Assembly (NCBI GenBank): GCA_004557805.1
Contig: SFFS01000093.1
Location: forward strand, 1 to 9,795
Source of the DNA: Clostridiales bacterium
GTDB taxonomy: Bacteria > Bacillota > Clostridia > Christensenellales > Aristaeellaceae
DNA: 9,795 nt
Direction of reading: 5' to 3'
The notes below the pieces were generated by a model, which was given only the letters and a program-made list of their open reading frames with translations, had not been told where the DNA came from and did not search any database. Shown in pieces: positions 1-5,892 of the stretch (position 1 is the first letter of the stretch; each line of letters opens with the position of its first letter). The position numbers and the translations under genes were made by a program.

Positions 1-1034
1 TCTTTGATATACTTTTTGAGGTTCTTGAGAATCTTCTCTCCATCCTGCGCCTGCACAAGCCGCATGTCGATGCGCGCCATGGCGGTGGAGGTCAGCACCG
101 TGGCGGTGCCTTCGCCGACGTGGCCGGAAACCATGCCGGAGATGTTGCAGGAGGGCGTGCCGTTGAGCTGGCCGTAATAGCCCAGTTTCGGATCATAGGA
201 GGGGTAGGCATTATAGGTGGCCTTGAGGTTTTCGCGCACGTCGGGCAGCTTGTCGTAGATGGCGCGCTCGGCGGGGCTGATCGGCACGACGTCGTCGTAG
301 AAGCCGGGAATCAGGCAGCGGCCGTCCTTCTTGATTTTGCTGAGCAGTTCCACCATCTGCCACGCGGCGCTGGGCAGCACGGGCGCGTACTGGGAGTGCA
401 GGTCGCGCGTCATCGTGGTCAGGCGCAGCTCGACATACAGCATGCCCTTCACGCCCAGTGCGATGATGGGCGTATCGTTATGGTTCTTGGAGCCGTCGCT
501 GAAGTAGGTCACATCGGAGCGGAGCAGGTCGAGGTGCTCGTTGATGAACTCGTGCAGACCGGCGCTGTTGCTCTCTTCGCAGCCCTCAAAGAGGAACTTG
601 AGGTTGACCGGCAGCTCGCCGTATTCGCGCATGTAGAACTCCGCCGCGCACAGGTGCGCGCTCAGCGGGCCCTTGTTGTCGGCCGTTCCGCGGCCGTACA
701 TTTTGCCGTCGACGATGGTGGGTTCGAAGGGCGCTGTGCGCCAGCGGGAAAGGTCGCCCACGGGCTGCACGTCGTAGTGCGCGTAAATCAGGACGGTTTT
801 CTTGGAAGGATCGTCGCCGAGCGAACCTGTGATGACGGGATAGGGCTTGACCTCGTGACGCTGCGCGTCGATGCCGATCTGACGCATCCTCTCTACAATA
901 TAATCGCAGCATTCGCTCACGCCTTCGCCGCTGGAACTGATAGAAGGACGGCGAACCAGGTCGCACAGGCGGTCGATCATTTCCTGCTGATGAGCGTCCA
1001 TGTAACGATGGAGCGTGGATTCGAAATCTTTCAT
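1..1034 (-). CDS. M20-family zinc dipeptidase (carnosinase-like), N-terminal part, cut by window edge
   Basis: Translating the minus strand from the ATG at 1034 gives 344 residues with no stop before the window edge, so the C-terminus is missing. The product is a cytoplasmic di-zinc metallopeptidase of family M20, expected to cleave dipeptides. Visible family landmarks are HYDVQP at 86-91 (zinc His86, Asp88), GRGTADNKGP at 114-123 (bridging Asp119), EGCEES at 150-155 (general base Glu153, zinc Glu154), SDG at 179-181 (zinc Asp180) and DLHS at 211-214, the start of the lid/dimerisation domain. The GEGTATV stretch near 307-313 also matches this family. The last zinc His, expected near the C-terminus, lies off-window. 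Spacing resembles cytosolic carnosinase-type peptidases more than DapE or ArgE, but substrate cannot be fixed. AGGAGG lies 10 nt upstream (1045-1050), and the gene diverges from the peptide-importer operon, so cleaving imported peptides is a reasonable inferred role. Confidence 0.93.
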   Translation of the reverse strand, partial: MKDFESTLHRYMDAHQQEMIDRLCDLVRRPSISSSGEGVSECCDYIVERMRQIGIDAQRHEVKPYPVITGSLGDDPSKKTVLIYAHYDVQPVGDLSRWRTAPFEPTIVDGKMYGRGTADNKGPLSAHLCAAEFYMREYGELPVNLKFLFEGCEESNSAGLHEFINEHLDLLRSDVTYFSDGSKNHNDTPIIALGVKGMLYVELRLTTMTRDLHSQYAPVLPSAAWQMVELLSKIKKDGRCLIPGFYDDVVPISPAERAIYDKLPDVRENLKATYNAYPSYDPKLGYYGQLNGTPSCNISGMVSGHVGEGTATVLTSTAMARIDMRLVQAQDGEKILKNLKKYIK

Positions 1035-1073
1035 GTTTGGATGGCCTCCTCGCAAAGATATACAGATGTTACC

Positions 1074-1114
1074 ATAATCAGCTTTGAATATGGAACTGAA
1101 ACCATGCTGATTAT
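1074..1114. repeat. 9-bp inverted repeat overlapping the dipeptidase -10 box
   Basis: ATAATCAGC (1074-1082) and GCTGATTAT (1106-1114) are perfect inverted copies, with centres 32 bp apart, about three helical turns. The right arm covers five bases of the minus-strand -10 box (1110-1115). The predicted start near 1103 leaves the right arm untranscribed, so a two-site DNA operator is more likely than an RNA hairpin. The binding protein is unknown. Confidence 0.45.
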
Positions 1115-1139
1115 AGCAAGCCGCCATGAAAAGATGCAA
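1110..1139 (-). promoter_or_regulatory. Predicted sigma-A promoter for the M20 dipeptidase
   Basis: On the minus strand a perfect TATAAT (1115 down to 1110) is preceded by TGC (1118-1116), an extended -10 element. TTGCAT (1139-1134) lies 18 nt upstream as a weak -35, matching only the TTG of the consensus. Transcription would start near 1103, giving a leader of about 69 nt before the ATG at 1034. The extended -10 should offset the poor -35. Confidence 0.6.
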
Positions 1140-1163
1140 GTAACCGGAAATCTTCATGCATTC

Positions 1164-1176
1164 CGCAAAATTTGCG
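1164..1176. promoter_or_regulatory. 13-nt palindrome, possible operator
   Basis: CGCAAA-A-TTTGCG is a perfect odd-length palindrome centred on 1170. It lies 25 bp upstream of the dipeptidase -35 and well upstream of the importer promoter. The size and symmetry suit a dimeric regulator, but no specific factor can be named. Confidence 0.3.
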
Positions 1177-1250
1177 CAGTTAGCCCATATAAATCTGAAA
1201 TATTTTCGATATAAAGCCTGCAAATGGCCGATGTAACCGAAATTATTTTT

Positions 1251-1260
1251 GCATATATGC
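1251..1260. promoter_or_regulatory. GCATATATGC palindrome upstream of the importer promoter
   Basis: A perfect 10-bp palindrome is centred about 73 bp before the predicted importer transcription start. LysR-type regulators usually have their main recognition site around -65, so this is the best-placed candidate for the LysR protein encoded at 6889-7812. That link is inference from position only. Confidence 0.3.
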
Positions 1261-1293
1261 CCTGAGGGAATAGAAAGAAGAAAGAAAAAGAAT

Positions 1294-1322
1294 TTGACGA
1301 GGCATTTACACCACGCTACAAT
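1294..1322 (+). promoter_or_regulatory. Strong sigma-A promoter of the peptide-importer operon
   Basis: TTGACG (1294-1299) and TACAAT (1317-1322) are separated by exactly 17 nt, and each hexamer matches consensus at five of six positions. Transcription should start near 1329, giving an untranslated leader of about 69 nt before the GTG at 1398. It is the only convincing plus-strand promoter seen upstream of the five importer genes. Confidence 0.75.
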
Positions 1323-1329
1323 AGCACCA

Positions 1330-1356
1330 ACCGGAAGGAACGGGAAGTCCTCCGGT
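1330..1356 (+). other. Stem-loop at the 5' end of the importer mRNA
   Basis: ACCGGA (1330-1335) pairs with TCCGGT (1351-1356). After a bulged A1336, GGA (1337-1339) pairs with TCC (1348-1350), leaving an 8-nt loop. The predicted start near 1329 puts this hairpin at the very 5' terminus of the transcript. Such terminal hairpins are known to slow decay of some bacterial mRNAs; that role is inferred here. Confidence 0.4.
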
Positions 1357-1397
1357 GGAACCACAGGGATGAATACTTATAAAAAGGAGTGGATCGC

Positions 1398-2897
1398 GTG
1401 AAAAAGTTCATCGCATGGTTGCTGGTGGCAGTGATGTGTCTGGGTACGACCGCATTTGCCGAGGATTCCGTCAAGTATAAGGAAGAAGTCGTGATCGGCC
1501 TGCGCCAGCAGGTAACCACGCTGGACCCTCAGGCCTTGGCCAACACCGCGCAGAACCAGGTGCTCAAGTTCTGGCACGCTACGCTGGTCGATCTGAACCC
1601 CGTAACGAACGAAATCGTTTCGGATCTGGCGGAAAGCTGGAACTGGATCGACGACACCACCATCGAATTCAAGCTCTTTGAAAACGCCAAATTCCACAAC
1701 GGCGAACCCGTCCGCGCCAGCGACGTGGTGTTCACCGTAAACCGCGGCCTGGAAGGCGTTGCCTCCAAGTCCCGTATGAGCCTGTTTGCCAGCGTTGAAG
1801 CCGTCGACGATCTGACCGTCCGCTTCACCCTGAACAAGCCCAACGTCGACCTGCTCGACACGCTGTCTCTGCCGGTGTGCTCGATCCTGTCCGAAAAGGC
1901 TTTCCAGGATGATCCCGACGAAGGCTTCAAGGTCGGCGCGGGCCCCTGGGTGCTCGACGAGTTTGTGGCCAACGATCATATGTCCTTCAGCCGCTTTGAA
2001 GATTATCACTTCGGCCCGATGAAGACCGCGAAGCTGAAGGTTCGCTACATTCCGGAAGATTCCGCCCGCGCTATCGCGCTGCAGACCGGCGAAATCGACC
2101 TGTGCGAGCATGTCGTGCCGATCGACCTGCCGCTGCTTGAGGCGGACGACAGCGTTGAAACCGTCGTTTTCGACGCGCCGAACTGCCAGTACTTCTTCTT
2201 CAACTATCAGAAGGAAGGCGTGCCCACCAGCAACAAGCTCGTACGCCACGCGATTGCCCACGCCATCAACCGCGAGGACATCATCATGGCCTGCAAGGAT
2301 GGCTACGGCACTCCCGGCAAGTCCTTCTGGGGCATGAACCAGTACGGCTTCTATGACGGCATGGAAGGCTATGACTACGACGTTGAAAAGGCGAAGGAAC
2401 TTATGGCCGAAGCCGGCTATGCGGATGGTTTCGACCTTCCTCTGACCGTTATCAGCGGCGAGCGCGTCATCTCCGCCGAGGTTATCCAGGCGCAGCTCAA
2501 GCAGATCGGCATCAACGTGCAGATCAATGAAGTGGACGGCGCCGGCATGTCCAGCCTCGTTTCCGAAGGCAACTTCGTCTGCGGCCTGTGGGGCATCGGC
2601 TTCAACTCCTGCGGCGATGAAGTGCGCCGCGTCTATTACACCGGCGGCTCCAACAACCGCTCCTGGTACACCAACCCCGAAGTGGACAAGCTGATCGACG
2701 CGGCCGTCGCCGAAATGGACGATACCGCCCGCAAGGAAATGTACAAGGAAATCCAGGAGATCGCCATGGACGACCTGCCCGTAATCAACCTCTACTACGA
2801 GAACGAAATCTACGGCATGGTCAAGGGCCTGGGCGGCATTGAATGGGGCTGCTCCTCCGCCAACGATATGTCCGGCGTGTACGTTGTCGTGGAATGA
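1398..2897 (+). CDS. ABC importer solute-binding protein, family 5 (peptide/nickel type, DppA/OppA-like)
   Basis: This is the exported receptor of the importer, expected to bind di- or oligopeptides and deliver them to the permease pair encoded next. The chosen GTG at 1398 gives 499 residues, a normal family length, with AAAGGAG at 1383-1389 eight nt upstream. The in-frame GTG at 1389 overlaps that SD and is rejected. Residues 1-21 form a signal peptide: Lys2 and Lys3, a hydrophobic core, and cleavage after AFA-21. Family landmarks are AKFHNGEPVRASDVVFTVNR, the FNYQ followed by KLVRHAIAHAINRED block, and DVEKAKELMAEAGY, a hallmark of this family. There is a Cys at residue 14 but no lipobox (the preceding residue is Met), so it appears to be secreted rather than a lipoprotein, which is unusual if the organism has a single membrane. 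The true ligand could be peptides, nickel or another solute; peptides are favoured by the Dpp gene order and the neighbouring dipeptidase. Confidence 0.93.
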   Translation: MKKFIAWLLVAVMCLGTTAFAEDSVKYKEEVVIGLRQQVTTLDPQALANTAQNQVLKFWHATLVDLNPVTNEIVSDLAESWNWIDDTTIEFKLFENAKFHNGEPVRASDVVFTVNRGLEGVASKSRMSLFASVEAVDDLTVRFTLNKPNVDLLDTLSLPVCSILSEKAFQDDPDEGFKVGAGPWVLDEFVANDHMSFSRFEDYHFGPMKTAKLKVRYIPEDSARAIALQTGEIDLCEHVVPIDLPLLEADDSVETVVFDAPNCQYFFFNYQKEGVPTSNKLVRHAIAHAINREDIIMACKDGYGTPGKSFWGMNQYGFYDGMEGYDYDVEKAKELMAEAGYADGFDLPLTVISGERVISAEVIQAQLKQIGINVQINEVDGAGMSSLVSEGNFVCGLWGIGFNSCGDEVRRVYYTGGSNNRSWYTNPEVDKLIDAAVAEMDDTARKEMYKEIQEIAMDDLPVINLYYENEIYGMVKGLGGIEWGCSSANDMSGVYVVVE

Positions 2898-2928
2898 TCT
2901 GAAAGAAAATCCCCCCGAGAGTTAAGCG

Positions 2929-2966
2929 ACTATCCATGCCCAGCGTCCGACCCGGGCATGGATAGT
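2929..2966 (+). terminator. 13-bp perfect stem-loop between binding protein and dppB; partial terminator or mRNA stabiliser
   Basis: ACTATCCATGCCC (2929-2941) and its exact reverse complement (2954-2966) enclose a 12-nt loop. The following bases (TCTACATTC) are not a U-tract, so full termination is unlikely. Hairpins at this place in importer operons often protect the binding-protein message or reduce readthrough, so that the receptor is made in excess of the permease. It lies 31 nt after the stop codon. Confidence 0.5.
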
Positions 2967-2997
2967 TCTACATTCATCATCCGATAAAACAACCGAG

Positions 2998-3048
2998 AAG
3001 GAGGCGCGGACGGCGCGCGGTGCGTCGGTGGTCCGCAAAGAAAATATG
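2998..3048 (+). promoter_or_regulatory. dppB ribosome-binding site with hairpin between SD and start codon
   Basis: A near-perfect SD, AAGGAGG (2998-3004), has no start codon at normal distance. In-frame starts are GTG 3028 (23 nt away) and ATG 3046 (41 nt away). The intervening bases can fold: GCGGA (3006-3010) pairs with TCCGC (3032-3036), and CGGCGC (3011-3016) pairs with GCGTCG (3022-3027, one G-U) around a 5-nt loop. With 3006-3036 folded, the SD would lie about 10 nt from ATG 3046. This both supports that start and would bury GTG 3028. It is a pairing argument; no folding energy was computed. Confidence 0.45.
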
Positions 3049-3984
3049 CACCGGTATGTCATAAAACGATTGCTGATGCTGATCCCGGTCACGATTTTGA
3101 CATCATTCATCGTTTTCTTCATCATCAATCTGGCGCCCGGCGACGTCGTCGCGCAGCTGACGGGCGGCGATGCCACGCCGGAGGAAGTTGCCGAAATCCG
3201 CGCGGATCTCGGGCTTGACCAGCCGATCATCGTGCGCTATCTGAAATACCTCTCCGGTCTGGTTCGCGGCGATCTTGGCAAATCCTACCTCAACGGCCGC
3301 AGCGTGTTCGACGCCTACATGGAAAAGCTGCCCGCCACGCTGAAGCTGGCGCTCGCGTCGATCTTCGTGTCCATCATCATCTCCATACCATTGGGCATAT
3401 CCTCCGCCGTGCATCATGGCTCCATCCGCGATAACGTGGGCATGGTGGCGGCGCTGCTGGGACTTTCGATGCCCAACTTCTGGCTGGGACTGCTGCTGAT
3501 TATCGCGTTCTCGCTGAACCTGGGATGGCTGCCGTCCGGCGGCGCGGAGGGCTTCAAGTCGATTATCCTGCCGGCCATTACGGTGGGCACGGGTCTGACG
3601 GCCATGCTCACGCGCACCACGCGTTCTTCCATGCTCGACGTAATCCGTCAGGATTATCTGCGCATGGCGCGCGCAAAGGGCGTGCCGGAAAAGGTGGTTA
3701 TCCGCAAGCATGCGCTGCGCAACGCGCTCATTCCCGTTATCACCGTCATCGGCACGCAGCTGGGCAGCTGCCTGGGCGGCGCGATTCTGACGGAGACGGT
3801 GTTCGCCTGGCCCGGCGTAGGCCGGCTGATTCTGGACGCCGTCAATTCCCGCGATATTCCGATGGTTACGGGCTGCATCATCCTCAAGACCATCACCATC
3901 AGCATCATCCTGCTCATCGTCGATCTGCTCTACGCAGTGGTCGATCCGCGCATCCGCGCGCAGTATGCGAAAGGAGGCAAGTAA
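3046..3984 (+). CDS. dppB: Peptide ABC transporter permease, DppB/OppB type
   Basis: This is an integral inner-membrane subunit that pairs with the next gene product to form the transport channel. From ATG 3046 it has 312 residues, normal for DppB, and opens MHRYVIKRLLMLIPV, the typical DppB N-terminus; starting at GTG 3028 would add six atypical residues. Segments 8-30, 99-124, 131-160 and 172-190 and the region 228-298 are hydrophobic, consistent with six membrane helices. The conserved N-terminal loop LAPGD (29-33) and LGLDQP (55-60) are present. The EAA loop, which docks on the ATPase, spans about 203-231 (DYLRMARAKG through NALIPV), and the C-terminus has the usual YAVVDPRIR. The gene begins 148 bp after the binding-protein stop and ends 1 bp before dppC. 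Naming it Dpp rather than Opp rests on gene order and length; ligand is unproven. Confidence 0.92.
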   Translation: MHRYVIKRLLMLIPVTILTSFIVFFIINLAPGDVVAQLTGGDATPEEVAEIRADLGLDQPIIVRYLKYLSGLVRGDLGKSYLNGRSVFDAYMEKLPATLKLALASIFVSIIISIPLGISSAVHHGSIRDNVGMVAALLGLSMPNFWLGLLLIIAFSLNLGWLPSGGAEGFKSIILPAITVGTGLTAMLTRTTRSSMLDVIRQDYLRMARAKGVPEKVVIRKHALRNALIPVITVIGTQLGSCLGGAILTETVFAWPGVGRLILDAVNSRDIPMVTGCIILKTITISIILLIVDLLYAVVDPRIRAQYAKGGK

Positions 3985-3985
3985 T

Positions 3986-4882
3986 ATGGCCGCTGAGAAA
4001 AAAGTCCTCGCCTCCCGGCGCTACGCCAAACGCAGCCAGAGCGCGGAAATCTGGCACCGCCTGCGCAAAAACAAGGGCGCGATGCTGGGCCTTGCGATTA
4101 TGATCGCGATCATCCTCATCGCCATCGGCTCCAACATTTTCCTCGATTACGACACGGACGTGATCGGCCAGAACGTTGCCGAGCGGCTTCAGCATCCGAG
4201 CCTGAAGCACCCGATGGGCACCGACGCGACGGGCCGCGACATGATGTACCGCATCTTCTACGGCACGCGCTATTCGCTCAGCATCGGCATCGCTTCCGTT
4301 CTCATCGCGCTGGTGATCGGCGTGACGCTGGGCGTAATCGCCGGCTATTACGGCGGACGTGTGAGCGAGATCATCATGCGCCTTTCCGACGCAATCGCCG
4401 CGATTCCGAGCATCCTCATGGCCATCGCCATCGTTTCCGCGCTGGGGCAGAGCATGTTCAACCTCATGCTGGCCGTCGGCGTTACGAGCGTGCCGCAGTT
4501 CGTGCGCATCACGCACGCCGCCACGCTGACCGTGCGCAACCAGGAATACGTGGAAGCCTCGCGCTGCCTGGGCCTGCGCCAGTGGCAGATCATCCTGTTC
4601 CACGTGCTGCCCAACTGCCTTTCCCCGATCATCGTTCAGACCACGCTGCGCGTGGCTTCGGCCATCATCTCCGCTTCCAGCCTCAGCTTCCTCGGCCTCG
4701 GCGTGCCCGCGCCCATGCCGGAATGGGGCGGCCTGCTCTCTGCGGGACGCAAATATATCCGCACGCACAGCTACCTGACGCTGTTCCCGGGCCTTGCGAT
4801 TATGATTACGGTTCTGGCGCTGAATCTTCTGGGCGATGGCCTGCGCGACGCGCTCGATCCGAAGCTGAAGGGGAAAAAGTGA
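3986..4882 (+). CDS. dppC: Peptide ABC transporter permease, DppC/OppC type
   Basis: This is the second channel subunit, 298 residues from ATG 3986, with AAAGGAGG at 3970-3977 eight nt upstream. An in-frame ATG at 3965 lies inside dppB, upstream of that SD, and is rejected. The N-terminus is cytoplasmic and basic (RRYAKRSQSAEIWHRLRKNKG), followed by a first membrane helix at about 32-54. HPMGTDATGRD (75-85) is the DppC/OppC signature before the core domain. The EAA loop lies near 188-214 (EYVEASRCLG through NCLSPI). LGLGVPAPMPEWG (237-249) and LNLLGDGLRDALDPK (279-293) are the standard C-terminal family motifs. The TGA stop overlaps the next ATG (TGATG), which implies translational coupling to dppD. 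Confidence 0.93.
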   Translation: MAAEKKVLASRRYAKRSQSAEIWHRLRKNKGAMLGLAIMIAIILIAIGSNIFLDYDTDVIGQNVAERLQHPSLKHPMGTDATGRDMMYRIFYGTRYSLSIGIASVLIALVIGVTLGVIAGYYGGRVSEIIMRLSDAIAAIPSILMAIAIVSALGQSMFNLMLAVGVTSVPQFVRITHAATLTVRNQEYVEASRCLGLRQWQIILFHVLPNCLSPIIVQTTLRVASAIISASSLSFLGLGVPAPMPEWGGLLSAGRKYIRTHSYLTLFPGLAIMITVLALNLLGDGLRDALDPKLKGKK

Positions 4883-5892
4883 TGGAAGAGAATAAGAAAG
4901 TTCTTGAAATCGATAACCTGACCGTGCACTATGTGCTCGAGGACGAGACGGTCGAGGCCGTCAACGGCATCAGCCTTTCGCTGGAGAAGGGCAAGGTGCT
5001 GGGGCTGGTGGGCGAGACCGGCGCGGGCAAAACCACGACGGGCCTTGCGTGCCTGCGGCTGATCCCCGATCCGCCGGGAGTGGTCAAATCCGGCAAAATC
5101 GTCGTCGACGGCATCGACCTGATGGCGCTGCCTGAATCGCAGATGGACAAGGTGCGCGGTAAGGAAATCTCGATGATTTTCCAGGATCCGATGACCAGTC
5201 TGAACCCTGCCTTTACCGTGGGCGAGCAGATTGCCGAAAGCGTGCTTCTGCACGAGCACGTCTCGCGTGAGGAAGCCTACAAAAAAGCGCAGGAGATGCT
5301 GGAACTGGTGGGCATTCCCGCCGGCCGCGCGGGCGAATATCCGCATCAGTTTTCCGGCGGTATGCGCCAGCGCGTGGTCATCGCCATCGCGCTCGCGTGC
5401 AACCCGAAGCTGCTCATCGCCGACGAGCCGACTACGGCGCTGGACGTGACCATTCAGGCACAGGTGCTGGAAATGATGCGCCAGCTGATCGACAAATACG
5501 GCACGTCCGTGATCATGATTACGCACGATCTGGGCATCGTCGCGGAAATCTGCGACGAAGTCGCCGTAATGTATGCCGGAAGCATCGTCGAGCGCGGCAC
5601 GCTCGAGGACGTGTTCAACCGCACGCAGCACCCCTACACGGAGGGGCTGTTCAACTCCCTGCCGGATATGGAGCACCGCGGAGAGGATCTGCGCCCCATC
5701 CCCGGCCTGATGCCCGATCCCACAAAGCTGCCCAAGGGCTGCCCGTTCGCGCCCCGCTGCTCCTATGCGACGGAGGAATGCACGAAGGAAAAGCCCGCGC
5801 TGACCGCGGTGAGCGATACGCACTATGTGGCCTGCAGCGCCTACAAACGGCCGGGATTCCGGCTCGAAAGGAGCATGGCGGATGAGCGATAA
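4882..5892 (+). CDS. dppD: Peptide ABC transporter ATP-binding protein, DppD/OppD type
   Basis: This is one of two cytoplasmic ATPases that drive import. From ATG 4882 it has 336 residues, within the family norm; an open extension back to 4582 only overlaps dppC and is ignored. Walker A is GETGAGKT (44-51), with Thr and Ala where many homologues have Ser. The Q-loop glutamine is 101, the signature is FSGGMRQRV (157-165), Walker B is LLIADEP (177-183) with Glu182, and the switch His is 215. The C-terminal oligopeptide-transporter extension carries CPFAPRC.....EC and a final VAC (Cys287, 293, 300, 318), the cysteine pattern that can bind an iron-sulphur cluster in some relatives. An AAGGGG SD (4868-4873) precedes the start, and the 3' end overlaps dppF by 11 nt. 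Confidence 0.95.
   Translation: MEENKKVLEIDNLTVHYVLEDETVEAVNGISLSLEKGKVLGLVGETGAGKTTTGLACLRLIPDPPGVVKSGKIVVDGIDLMALPESQMDKVRGKEISMIFQDPMTSLNPAFTVGEQIAESVLLHEHVSREEAYKKAQEMLELVGIPAGRAGEYPHQFSGGMRQRVVIAIALACNPKLLIADEPTTALDVTIQAQVLEMMRQLIDKYGTSVIMITHDLGIVAEICDEVAVMYAGSIVERGTLEDVFNRTQHPYTEGLFNSLPDMEHRGEDLRPIPGLMPDPTKLPKGCPFAPRCSYATEECTKEKPALTAVSDTHYVACSAYKRPGFRLERSMADER

Larger units (their letters stand above)
1035..1397. other. Divergent AT-rich regulatory region between dipeptidase and importer operon
   Basis: This 363-bp stretch holds no credible gene. Reading outward it contains the dipeptidase SD (1045-1050), a minus-strand promoter (1110-1139), inverted repeats at 1074-1114, 1164-1176 and 1251-1260, a strong plus-strand promoter (1294-1322), a stem-loop at the predicted 5' end of the importer mRNA (1330-1356), and the binding-protein SD (1383-1389). 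A short direct repeat GTAACCG occurs at 1140-1146 and 1233-1239, each copy followed by an A-rich AAAT sequence. The AT-richness contrasts with the flanking genes, as expected for a control region. Confidence 0.7.

Noticed and set aside
120..1214. Long plus-strand open frame opposite the M20 peptidase
   Set aside because: It is antisense to a gene with clear zinc-peptidase motifs, has low-complexity Ala/Gly/Val/His-rich composition, lacks an SD, and reflects high third-position GC.
1377..2261. Minus-strand open frame opposite the binding-protein gene
   Set aside because: It shadows a well-supported gene, shows no family motifs, and covers the importer promoter leader without its own signals.
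3020..3064. Possible 14-codon leader peptide starting GTG 3020, overlapping the dppB start
   Set aside because: The start lies 15 nt from the SD and inside the predicted stem, and there is no regulatory codon pattern. Chance is more likely.
4582..4881. Upstream extension of dppD to ATG 4582
   Set aside because: It lies wholly within dppC in another frame, and ATG 4882 matches the normal DppD N-terminus with an SD and stop-start overlap.
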